Below, in pieces: positions 49,758 to 61,600 of a stretch of DNA of 64,000 nt (the stretch's first letter is position 1; every line of letters starts with the position of its first letter). Below the pieces are notes generated by a model. That model did no database searches, had not been told where the DNA came from, and saw only the letters and a program-made list of their open reading frames with translations. The stretch comes from Triplophysa rosa (lineage: Eukaryota; Chordata; Actinopteri; Cypriniformes; Nemacheilidae), in NCBI RefSeq assembly GCF_024868665.1, contig NC_079910.1:8404976-8468975 (forward strand). Direction: 5' to 3'. The translations under genes were made by a program, and so were the position numbers.

Positions 49758-50285
49758 CACTGACCAAATGTCTCTCAATGCACTGATATGCAGGAAGGAC
49801 AAAAGACTTTGAATGGCTTTTGAACTTGATCTTGAACAGATCCAAATATAACCACTCACAAGCTCTTATGTCTGAGCATCAGTGGGCATGTGTAAAATAC
49901 ACGCATATTGGGAATAATAAGGTACACTCTACCTGAACCATTTGATGAAGAACTGTTGCCTGGGAGACAACACTGAGGAAACCTTTATTTTGTAGTAAAG
50001 ACTTCTTCCATACCAAAATTTGAATTTTATTTATTGTCAGGTTTTTAAAGCATGTAAATAAAAAAAGACATGAATGTGATTATATATGCAAGCAACAAGA
50101 AGAAACTGACCAAAGAAAAGTGTTTGATGTAGGAACACAGACACACCTGCTAATCTGTTTGAAATGTCTGTAAACAGCTGTTATAAAATAGTTTTTGTTT
50201 TGTTCTTCTCTACCACAAGGCCATATTCTACTACAAACACTAAAGCAAAAAACTCTGTTGTCAATAAAGGCCAGTGGTTTGCTTA
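49758..50285 (+). other. adcy6: adcy6 3' untranslated region
   Basis: The AT-rich sequence after the stop codon has AATAAA signals at 50057-50062 and 50263-50268. A third lies at about 51374, inside intergenic DNA. Cleavage most likely follows the first or second. Confidence 0.6.
50263..50268 (+). terminator. adcy6: polyadenylation signal AATAAA of adcy6
   Basis: Canonical hexamer about 510 bp after the stop, followed within 15 bases by a GT-containing stretch (GTGGTTTG). An earlier AATAAA at 50057 is an alternative. Confidence 0.5.
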
Positions 50286-50936
50286 ACTTCCAGTGGCTTT
50301 TATTTGCATTTGATATGGGTTATGATTGATCAGTATGTTTTTCCCTTCTAGTATTTTTGTACGAATGAGTGAACTTAAATGAAGGAGATGGTATTAGATG
50401 TTTATTTTGTCGTGTGCGTGTGAATGTCCAAGTAAACACAGCGTGTTATTTCTAAAGGGCATAACAGCTCACTGAGATTTATAAAATGTATTTAAACTAG
50501 CCTTTTTTATCAAGTGCTATTTTAGAGTCGATTCTTTTCAGTTTTCTCTTACCAGAAGTCATTTCACTTTTCATTTGAGTTCATTAATGTATTTCACAAA
50601 TTGTACATTTTTATTATTCCTCGGGCAAAAAATATGAGACCTCTACGTGGCTGTAAAATTCCAGTGTAGTCAGCTATTCTTAGGACCCTTGTTAATATGT
50701 GTTACTGTGCTGACAGAGTCCCATAGGGCTTAGTGGCTGCTGACAAAATGTGGCTAGACTTCATTGCTATATATCTGACAGTGTTCAACATAAGTCCATT
50801 TCAGCATTTCATCACGAGCGTTCTGAGTCATGCCAGTGCAACTGTCAAGATTTTTTAAGTTATGCAATTACTGGTTAAAAGCAAAGGTTAGCACTGTGTA
50901 TTTTTGTTTTAAAGTTTACCATTCCATACTTTAGAT

Positions 50937-51194
50937 CAGTGGTTCTCAAACTTTTTCGTTGTAAGGCCCCCTTTGTGTTAAGTGCATCGCTTTGCGGCCC
51001 CCCATATAAAGACGTATAATCTTAAACTTGGATTTTTTATTTAACCAAAAACATTCAGTTATACAATGCTGGAACCTCAATTCTTTTGGTTGGTGGTGTC
51101 ATTTTTCTGATGTTTGATTGCATAAAATCTATGATAAATTTCTATATTTCATAAAATGCCACAAAATCTGCGGCCCCCAGTTTGAGAACCACTG
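50937..51194. mobile_element. hAT MITE with perfect 8-bp target duplication
   Basis: 258 bp; ends CAGTGGTTCTCAAAC and GTTTGAGAACCACTG are perfect inverted repeats of the hAT type, with CTTTAGAT duplicated on both sides (50929-50936 and 51195-51202). It lies between adcy6 and galnt6. Confidence 0.92.
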
Positions 51195-51453
51195 CTTTAG
51201 ATCCAACTTTGAGTTTATTTATAAGAAATATTTTATGTCCCCTTCCCTATTTGAATGTATTTTTATGTTTAACAGTCTTATCTTCTCATAAATACAAAAG
51301 CACATGATTTTTAGTTAATGTTTGTGGTACACCGACCACTTAAGACTGTTTCCATTGAAAAGTTGTCAAATCAATAAATGGGGTGTTTTATTAAAAAATC
51401 TTTCATCTCCATATCTTATGCATCAGCACAATTGTTCTGATTTTTGTCATTAA

Positions 51454-53029
51454 AGGGGTCATATGAGACGGCTAAAACAAATATTGTTGTTTGTTTTAGA
51501 TGTAATTCAATGTGTTTACACGATTTAAGGTTAAAAACGCTGTATTTTCCACATACCGTGCATGTTTGTATCTCCTCTTTACCCCACCTCTCTGAACCGC
51601 TCTGAAAAGCCAGGTGTGCTATGATTGGCCAGTTAACCAGTGCGTAGTGATTGGTCAAATACTGCAAGCATGTGACGGAAATGTAACGCCTCTTACCGTA
51701 TTTGGAACATCAGGTTCCAAATCAATTGTACTGACAGGTACGCCCACCTTACTTGCATATCGTCGCTGTCGGGCGGAAACCTCCTATGTCCAAATTTGGA
51801 CAATTTCATATTTTTTCACAAAACGATGCTATTGGTCAGTCCCCATGTGGGTCTGTTATTTTTACAAATTATTAACCAATCTAAAGTGTTGAAAATAGCT
51901 TGAGAGCAAATCTCTTAACTCCATTGGACACTTCAACTGTCTGAGAAGTCTCTTAACTCCACCTCTTCTTCACTCCGCGGGAGCTTCTCGGCATTACGTC
52001 TCCTGATTGAAAGTTTTTTTAGACAATAACGAGTAAAAATAGATAGGTTAGATACATTTGATTAGGTCTGTTTTGTTAAAAATCGATAGCTGTAATGCTT
52101 CGGTGCAGAAGGAAGTCCGTGAGCCACAGAAGGTAAGTTTGCGAGCAGATTCGGCTAATTTCCGCCTATTAGACATCCTAGTCAGCTCATCGTTTTTTGT
52201 ATTATATCACTTATAGTTCTTAAACCTTTAAAATAGAGTTTAGGAAGATGTATGTAACCACAGTCGTTAGCTTTGGTTAACAATTGAAGCCTTTTCTCTT
52301 GTCAAGAGGCTCAACGCTACCGCCGACTTTATTTGCGTGCAGATTAATTTCCGCCTATATTAGACAGCCTGTTTAACGTTTTATTTTGGTATTGCATCAC
52401 TCATAGCTCTAACGTTTAAAATAGAGTTTAGGAAGATGTATGTAACCACAATCATTAGCTTTCATTAGCTCTTAAAGCCTCGTCTCTTGTCAAAAGGCTC
52501 AACGCGACCGCAGACTTTGATGAACACTGCTGGCAGCAGCGACGTCTGTGTCCGTACCATTCTTATCAATGACAGCGTAATCTCGTATCTCCCTGCTCCC
52601 AAGTTATAAACCTTGTATCTCCGATTAAACATGGTTTTGGGGAAATGTTGTGTTAATGTTGGTACACAACAGTATATGATAGCAATATAAGGTATAATAC
52701 CAACTTTAGCGATACAATGTTTAATAACTCAAAAAATATGCAGTTTTTTTACTTCCTGAAAAATAATGGTTTTGGAGATACGAGGATTCCGCCCGACAGC
52801 GACGATATACAATTGGGCGGTCTTAGTCAAATCATACCACGAACTGAAGTTGATTTGTGGGGGTGTGGTTACACGAGGCATTTCAGGCAGGTCTGGGTGA
52901 GCATTTGCTTTTGGATAGAATGTATGTTTTGTTCCGACACTTCAATTTTTGCAATTTTACGTGTCATGCATGGGCAACTTATAACACACCAAAGACACAC
53001 AAAAACAGTATTCGCGCCATATGACCCCT
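51454..53029. mobile_element. 1.58-kb nonautonomous TTAA element
   Basis: Perfect ends AGGGGTCATATG and CATATGACCCCT are flanked by TTAA (51450-51453 and 53030-53033). This fits the piggyBac or Kolobok target preference. It lacks a recognisable transposase and holds an internal 188-bp tandem duplication. Confidence 0.85.
52141..52518 (+). repeat. two tandem copies of a 188-bp unit inside the TTAA element
   Basis: TTTAAAATAGAGTTTAGGAA starts at 52227 and again at 52415; AATTTCCGCCTAT and GGCTCAACGC recur with about the same spacing. The copies differ at several positions. Confidence 0.85.
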
Positions 53030-53034
53030 TTAAA

Positions 53035-53689
53035 AGACCCCTGATTAGATGCTTCCTACTACTTGTATGAGGTAGGTGGTACAACACTTAGGACAATTAT
53101 AATTCTGCATAATAAAGTTTTGTGAAAACAGTCCATAAACATGTAAAAATTTTTTTCACGTGGCAAACTAAAGTTTGCACTTCATAACCTTTTCCACGTC
53201 TACTGACTGTAACAGGTCTGGCTATCAGGTAGACAGACCGGCCATTGTAGGCTGCGTGACCCTTAGTGATTGTTGTGTTAATGAGTCTCTTCTCTTTGTT
53301 CAGGCCCAGCGTGGTGTCTTTTCTTCAAGTATCCAGAGTCTGGTCTCATCGTGTCAGTCGATAGTTTGCAATCACGATTCTGTCCTACAGAAAGTAGCTA
53401 CCCCATTTCCTCTTAGCTTTCCTTTCTCAAATGTCTGAATAAATCTGTATTCGGTTACACGAGCGCGACACGAGCGGCATTGAATTTAATTGCATCCCTG
53501 TTAATAATTCATATACGTTGAGGTATAGCTTGTTAACTTACTGTATCCTGTCCTTAAGGATTTAATTAAGTAATCAACGGCATCTACATTAACAAAAACA
53601 TAAAAGCACAAACCACAATGAAACGTGTCTAAATGCTTGAAATGAACTTTGAATGGAAAGAGAATAAAACATGTAATTTTGGTGAAAAT
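53035..53689. other. intergenic, nothing recognised
   Basis: Sequence between the TTAA element and the probable galnt6 promoter. No exon or repeat is clear. Confidence 0.45.
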
Positions 53690-53989
53690 CTAGCGTCCCC
53701 AATGTCAAGTGACGACGTGAGCATACTGCACAAAAACACGCGTCAGGCTTTAGGACCCAGCGGACTCTCAATCACTTGAACGCAAGGCACCTGTTGCGTT
53801 CAAAGGAAAGCCGGGAGGCCAGCGAGACTGGTCGCGTGAAACCATCGCGCGCTTGGTTAATTCAATATCTCTGAAAACTCGAAGTTAAAGAGTAACGGCA
53901 TTCATCTTGATACAGCTGAAACAAAACGAGGAAACGTCAATATTTATATTTTCCAACTCCTGGAAGCAGATTGACTGAGTTTGTTACAG
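53690..53989 (+). promoter_or_regulatory. galnt6: probable galnt6 promoter and noncoding exon 1
   Basis: A local cluster of CG dinucleotides at about 53700-53860 is followed by a donor (GTTACAG then GTAAAC) at 53990. A noncoding first exon ending at 53989 would fit, since the coding exon starts with an acceptor 13 bases before the ATG. A second donor-like site (TGTCAG then GTGAGG) at 55014 is an alternative. Inferred without transcript data. Confidence 0.35.
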
Positions 53990-55173
53990 GTAAACTTTGA
54001 AGATTTTATTAAATGAGTGTTTCATTTAACTTATTTTTAATGGTTTGCCTATTTCGCGCATCACGTCCGCGAGATCAAGCTCTTGATGATTTCCTCTCCT
54101 TGACTTGAGTATGGTTATTGTTAATGTCAGATGCTGCCCAACAACTAACGTTAGTTATTAATCTCTTTATTTTGAAAAAGAAACACACAGAGTACATCGC
54201 TTCTAAAAATGTACATTTGTAAATTACTATAAACCCGTGGTCTGCGCTCCACACACTTCTCTTTTGTATCCATTCATGTAAGTTTCGTTTGGTTGTCACG
54301 TATTTCTTTAAGGAAGTGCTTGACACAAATCATCGATTGACGAAAGCGCGTCTTACTCTTCCGTAAAAAACAACGTCATCGAGTAAATGTGGCACGATGC
54401 GTAACGTTAGCTTATTCACAACAATGGAATGACAATTCAAGCATGTCAGTGTAGAACCAGTTTGGGTTTGAGTGACTGGAAGTCTGGACATCTACGCACG
54501 AGAGCAGAAGTTGTCTTGTCTCTGTTGGCCATCGCACGTCTTGGGATGTGTGATTTAGTTGTTTTTAATAGACCGGTGCTATGGGTACTGCGGAAGTCAA
54601 TGCTGTTGAAGCATCAGAGTCTGAGTCATTTAAAAACAATTGTCATATAGTTTCCATAGTCATCAGGTTTCCATAGACTAATAAAGTGTGACGTTAAAAA
54701 TAAAGAGCTTGTAATACTTTGTGCTTGTTAAATGCACCTGTACTCTTTCGAAGATGAAAATGAATCTCATGCACCTTTTCCGAGTAGTGTGTGAGAAACT
54801 TATTTATTCAAAAATCACAAATGCACTTTGTCCAGTAATGACCGAAATGCATGTTTTTTATTTGATTTTATAATTTACAATGCGTTCTAGATCAGATGTG
54901 ACGTGTCACAGTTGTCAAGTGTGCTAATGCAAAACGTGTCACTTCACAGTTAAACATAGTGGTAGTGTGCTTTGAGCCACCTGTGCCACGTGGAGGAAGG
55001 TGCTGGTTGTCAGGTGAGGTTTGTTTGCTCTGTTGTTATGCTGAGTGTCCACAGACTTTCGCTGCTAATTAGTAGAAGGGCACGTCATGCCCTGTTGAGA
55101 ATTGTGCAAACATTTTATAGATGTGTTTTTTGAACTGCTATTGTTTTAATGTTTGCTCTTTTAAACTTGACAG

Positions 55174-55665
55174 GTGTTCGGTCAAAATGCGTCTGATGAG
55201 GCGACGTATCTCCCCTCTAAAGCTTGCTGTGTTGGGCGGCACGCTTTTCCTGGTGGTTCTCGTGGTTCTCCAGAGGGACGTTGGCAACGCTTCGCTTCAG
55301 GACCCCTGGCTGCGAGATCTCTCCGACAAAAAGGAGAAAGTCTTCGAGATGGTCCGTGGGGCGGTCAATAACTTCGCATTCCAGATCGGAGCGCCGCAAC
55401 CCCCGCCGGTGGAAATGCAGCACACCCCTGACAAAAACTGTCCACCGGGCTTCTACACTCAGGCAGACCTCAGACCCTGGATAGAGAGACCACCCCAGGA
55501 GTCTACGGCGCCCGGTGCTGATGGCGCTGCCTTTCAGAAGGACAGTATGACTCCGGAGGAGGAGAAGGAGAAGCAGGAGGGGATGACCAGGCACTGCTTT
55601 AACCAATTTGCTAGTGACCGGATCTCCTTGCACCGCAGTCTCGGTGATGACACCCGTCCCCCCGA
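55174..55665 (+). CDS. galnt6: galnt6 first coding exon: anchor and stem
   Basis: Acceptor TTGACAG ends at 55173 and the start codon is at 55187. It encodes residues 1-159: basic tail, membrane anchor [19 protein letters not shown], stem, and [20 protein letters not shown]. Donor GTAAGA, ends in phase 2. Confidence 0.95.
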
Positions 55666-58600
55666 GTAAGAATGGGCACATTGTTTGGCATCATAAGGAG
55701 ATACAATTGAAACAATTCATTCGGGCAATCCAGCATTGTAATGCTTCACTCATAGGTTAAAATGTTACAGGTAGCACCTGTGACGTGCTTTATAATGTTT
55801 GCTTGACAGGTAATTACCGTTGACATGGAAATTTTAAGGTGTGGACTGTTTGTTTGATATAAATGTTGGGACTGAGGCCATATAAATGCTGCCCAAACAT
55901 TGATTGTAGATTACAGCCTTGATGTTGTGTGGTTTAAGCAAGACCTACTAATCGCACCTTCACCTGTTGCATTGGAGTTGCTTTAAAAACTAGGCGGAGA
56001 CGTTACGTTTCCAGTTATCTTCACAATTGTTGTAAAACGGCCACCAGCAATTCATTTGACTCGGGGCTGTTCAACGATTAATCGCTTCCAGAATAAAAGT
56101 TTGTGTTTACATATATGTCTGTACACTGTGCATATTCATTTTATAAACGTGTACATGTACACATGTATATATTTAGGAAATATTTGCATGTGTGTGTATA
56201 TATATATATATATTTATTCATTTTTCAATTTTTCTTAAATATATACATGTATGTATATGTTTATAAATACAAAATTAATATGCACAGACATATATTATTA
56301 TAAACACAAACTTTTATTCTGGATACGATTAATCGCGTTTAATCGTTGAACAGCCCTAATTTGACTAAATGATGTCCGAGTAATATTGTAACGCAACTTA
56401 AAAGTACTACATGTACTAAAATTGTGTTTTCCTTTTTGCTTGCGATAATGGGTTTTGTTTTTCCAGCACATTTCTGAAGCTCAAGGTTGCTGGCTGTATA
56501 ATTTCCAGGCCATTTCTTTTATTTGTCCTGCATTGTTTACAGGTGCATAGAGCAAAAGTTTCGCCGGTGTCCTTCTCTCCCCACCACCAGCGTGATCATT
56601 GTGTTTCACAATGAGGCGTGGTCGACACTTCTGCGAACCGTGTACAGCGTGCTGCACACCACGCCGGCAGCCTTCCTCAAAGAAATCATTCTGGTGGATG
56701 ATGCCAGCATAGCAGGTGGGCACGGCTTTATCAGCTGCTCCTGTAAAAATGAACTACAGTGCCGTTTGAAGTGACCTGTATCCTCAGCGTATGTTATTAA
56801 TAGATTTATCTCTTCAGCATAGTGTGGCGTCACAGACACATGCTCTATTTTTGGATATTTGTGGAAAACACCACAGCTCTGATAAATGTGATCGATTCAT
56901 TTTAAGTTGTTAGTCAAACAAAATTTGAACTCTCAACCTTTCGGCCTCAAGACAATGTGTTTGGGTGTGGCCTGATGCCGAGACATCTAAAATCTCATGT
57001 GGAGCTGTAATGTCACTTATCAGATGAGCGATACTTTAAGTGAACGTAAAAATGTGAGGTATTGATGAGAGTTTTCTAAAGAAACATTAAATGACGTTCT
57101 AGATGTTCCATTTTAAGTGCTAATAATAATAATGCAGTGTGACTTGTGATAAGATAAAGGAAACGGGTCGGTACTCTCTCACCACAGGAAATGTTTTATT
57201 GCTGCCACGTGCTCTGAGGGTCTGTTTATTTTTAGATGCACAAATATGTCACGTTGAGGGGTTGTCAGTAAGTTATGCTCGAGTTGAGGCAGCTTTTTGA
57301 CCATGACTGCTGTGTGTCTACAGTATAAACAAATTTTCCCTTGTGGGATGTTCATATTTACATTTTTTCCATACAATACAAAACTACGATCATCTTGCAT
57401 GAAAGAGATTCTCTTTCCACCATCCCTCTACTGACATTTATCCTCTGCATTTTTGCAGACCACCTACACGGTAAACTGGACGAGTATGTGAAGGCACTGA
57501 AGATCGTGAAGGTTGTGCGTCAGCCGGAGAGGAAAGGTCTCATCACAGCAAGGCTCCTTGGGGCGAGCAAAGCTCAGGGAGAAACCCTCACCTTCCTGGA
57601 TGCGCATTGTACGTATTCATCACACAAAAATTCATTGAATTGTCTGGCAAGATGTTCCGGTTCCTGTTTGCGCATGATCATCAACGGCTGCCAGTCTTAT
57701 GTTTTTGATGGGATGGGTGAATGGGTGATTTTTCAGGAACCTGCTCTTCAGGTGCTGCTCCCATGTCATTTGCAAAGCTATGCAGTGACAATAGGGCTAG
57801 TGTGTGATGCTTATCTCGCGCACTTTGAGCCTTTGTTGGCAACGTTGAGCAATATGGGAGCTCAGTAACGTGACACCTGGCGTAAAATAGTTGCAATATT
57901 TTTGAAGGATCGAAATATGTGATGTGTCATCCTGGCTTATTTGACATTTACAAATGTTTTCGTTCCTTTTTGTCATTGAAGGTGAATGCTTCCATGGTTG
58001 GCTTGAACCGCTTCTGGCTCGTATCGTGGAGGAACCGACTGCGGTGGTGAGCCCCGAGATCACAACCATTGATTTAAACACCTTCCAGTTTCACAAACCC
58101 CTGTCGAACGCCCGTGCCCACAACAGAGGAAACTTTGACTGGAGTCTCACTTTTGGGTGGGAGGCAATTCCAGACTACGAGAATGCTAAACGCAAGGATG
58201 AGACCTATCCAGTAAAGTGAGTTCGTGTTTATTTTAGACGGCATTATTTGGTTTGTTTTAACAAGGGAAACACTGGGGTTGTGTACTTTTTGTGAAGGTT
58301 TATTTAAACATGAGAGGTAATTTAGGTGGCTTTCACACTTGAAGTTTAGTTCGGAACGGGGCACGGTTCCCATGAAAAATCGCTAATGTGAAAGCTGTCA
58401 AGCGAACACGGGTCCCTGATAGCACACATACATCTGGTTTACGTCTATTTGACGTCTGCATTTACATCTGCAAGACATCTACAATACATCGTTTGCTCAT
58501 CTGCAATACGTCTCAGAGATGTCTGCTGTCAGACATCATATAGACATCTAGGAGATGTCTGTAAGATGTTTATGATTTAGAAAGAAAGAGCTGTTGTACA

Positions 58601-61600
58601 TCCAAAGATGTTTAGCAGATGTTTTTACGCAGCAGATCTCCAGATCTTTAGCAGACGTATTACAGACGTTCAGACGTCTCCGAGACGTATTGCAGATGAG
58701 CAAACTATGTATTTAAGATGTCTTGCAGATGTAAATGCAGACGTCAAATAGACGTAAACCAGATGGATTGTGCTATCTGCGGTGCGCACCTGTCTACCGA
58801 ACCCGAGACTACCTGAAGGAGGTGGTCGGAGTTCAGTTGCTCTCAAACTGTGGTGCGGTTCGCATGAATATGAAAGCAACACGGACCCGGGTGCGCACTT
58901 GATGAGGAAGTATAGTGACCTGCACATGCGTTTAAGCCGATTACGATGTATTTCCTTCAGTAAAACACAGGTAAGAGATGATCGTGTTGATGATTTACCT
59001 CAACACTGCCTGCATCGTATTTCTGCGTTGCAAGTGGAACCAGAGCAGCAGGTCAATGGTAATCCACTGTTTCCTTAAAAGCCGTCTGCATGCAACGCGC
59101 ATACAGTAAACCCATATGTAATTTACTCTGCTGCGCATAATAGCACCAAATTAATAAAAACGCAATATATTGATCCGTGTTCTGTTTTCTGTCATGCGCT
59201 GTGCACATTTAAGACGAACGCAAACGCACCAGGGTTCGACAGAATCAAGTTGAGTGTGAAACCAAACCAACGCTGCAGGGGGCGCCGGGAACAATCGCAC
59301 TCAAGTTCGTCACCGCAGCAATGAGCCCAATCTGAAAACGGCCTTATAGTCAGCCTAATAAATCCCAACAGGGACTGTCTTTCTTTCTGAAGGGGTTTAT
59401 TTTATTTTGACTAGGTGTGATTAGTTTTGCTTATTTAGCCGGTTCCTTCTAAACAGAAATGTATAGTTTATGTAATTATAATTTTTATTGGCCAAAAGTG
59501 ACGCACAGGGGGCCTATTTTTACAGTATTTGCTTTTAATGCACCCTCAGCTTAGATTAAACTATCAAAATATTAGTATGGTACGAAATGGATGAAGCACA
59601 ACACTTTTAAGATGTTTATTGGACAAATTCATTTGACAAAAAGCCAGAATACAGTGCATCAGGGAATTTGTGTTTGGTTAAAATATGCAAAACATGCATA
59701 GAAAACAAAGCTCCCAGAATAGAAAGCAAACTTTTATGACGGTATCATTTATTAATATAGCGTTTTGCCTGTAATTTTTGCAGAGCCTCCTTAAATTCTG
59801 AGCTTCAGTTTACACTGCAACTACGCAACATGCATACAAAGTATTTAATACATGTTAATAATATATTTGAAAACAAAGCGAAGATGTCATTTTTTCAAAG
59901 CTGGCCAGTATTTTTTTTTTTTAAGAATTTGTAAATGTTGGAATTGTTGCATCACACAACAAAAACATGATTGGGATTGTTGCATCACACAACAAAAACA
60001 TGATTGGGATTGTTGCATCACACAACAAAAACATGATTGGGATTGTTGCATCACACAACAAAAACATGATTGGGATTGTTGCATCACACAACAAAAACAT
60101 GATTGGAATGTGTAGTCGAAGCCAGGTGTCAATCTGTTTTTTTATGAAGGTGATTACTTAGCTGTTCATTTGATACTCAACACAACAAGCCTTTGTTTCT
60201 GTGGTCGCTGTGACCATGTATTCAGTTACATCTGAGGTTACATCTCTTCCGGACTAATTAAAGTTGTGAATTCTATTGTGTGGTTTACTGTTTAAAACGC
60301 CTGTGCGATCATAAAATTACTGTTTTTAAAATGCAAAATGGCATTTTCATCTTGAATAGAGGGTATGCATTGATGTCACTTTCCCACGTGAACACGCCGG
60401 GACACGCCCCCCTTGAGCGCCAGGACACGTTCCCCTGAGTGGTGTCAGAGCAGAAACAAAGAAACAGGGACTAAAATACGCAATTATTTGCTGAAATTAC
60501 AAGCAGCTGAACTTGACGGTGATCCTTACGACTTCCCTATGACTTACAAAGGAATCAAGTGTTCCTGGACACTGAAATGTTGCACGGAATTGCGTTTCCT
60601 GATATTGTAAGCAGTCATTTTGCTGAATGTTTTGGCTCATGTGGTAAAGTGACGACACGTCCATACCCTCTATTACTCATCTTGTGTTTCTGCTCTTCTT
60701 TTTAGAACACCAACTTTTGCTGGTGGCTTGTTTGCAATATCTAAGGCTTACTTTGAGAAAATCGGGACTTACGATGACAAAATGGAGATCTGGGGTGGTG
60801 AAAATGTTGAGATGTCCTTTAGGGTTAGTTCTACTTCTCCAAATTTGATTACTGTACTAAAACTATATTGATATCAACTGTTAATGTAAGGCATTCTGAT
60901 ACAAGTGTGAAGTTGTGTGTTTTATGATCTCAGGTGTGGCAGTGTGGTGGGCAGTTGGAGATAATCCCCTGCTCTGTTGTGGGTCACGTCTTCCGTACCA
61001 AGAGTCCTCACACCTTCCCCAAGGGTACAGAGGTCATAACTCGGAATCAGGTGCGTCTGGCTGAGGTGTGGATGGACGAGTACAAGCTGATTTACTATCG
61101 ACGCAGCCAACACGCTGCTAAAATGGCCGAAGACGTAAGAACTGCTTTATTTTTCTTAAGATTAAATATTAGCTTGTATTTGTGGCTAGGCTAGGCAGGT
61201 GTGCAAATGCATTAACAATGACAATGCTTCCTGTGTATAGAAAGCCTACGGTGATATATCTGACCGTCTGAAACTCCGAGAAACCTTACAATGCAAGAAC
61301 TTTTCTTGGTACCTCACCAATGTCTATCCAGAGGCGTTTGTCCCTGATCTTACCCCTGTCAAGTTTGGAGCAGTAAGTCCATGTTTTTAATGAATTATAT
61401 ATTTTCACCCAGTTGAGTGTCAAACGTTCATTTTAATTTGTGTTTATTGTTGTGTAGCTGAAGAACTCTGGATCACAGCAATGTCTGGATGTCGGAGAAA
61501 GTAACCATGGTGGAAAGCCCGTGATTATGTACACATGTCACAACATGGGTGGTAATCAGGTATAGAAACAGCATTGTGTGACTTACATGGTGAGTGTGTG

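Noticed and set aside
59852..60161. Open frames with an 11-residue repeat on both strands
   Set aside because: They arise from the 33-bp minisatellite, whose unit length is a multiple of three.
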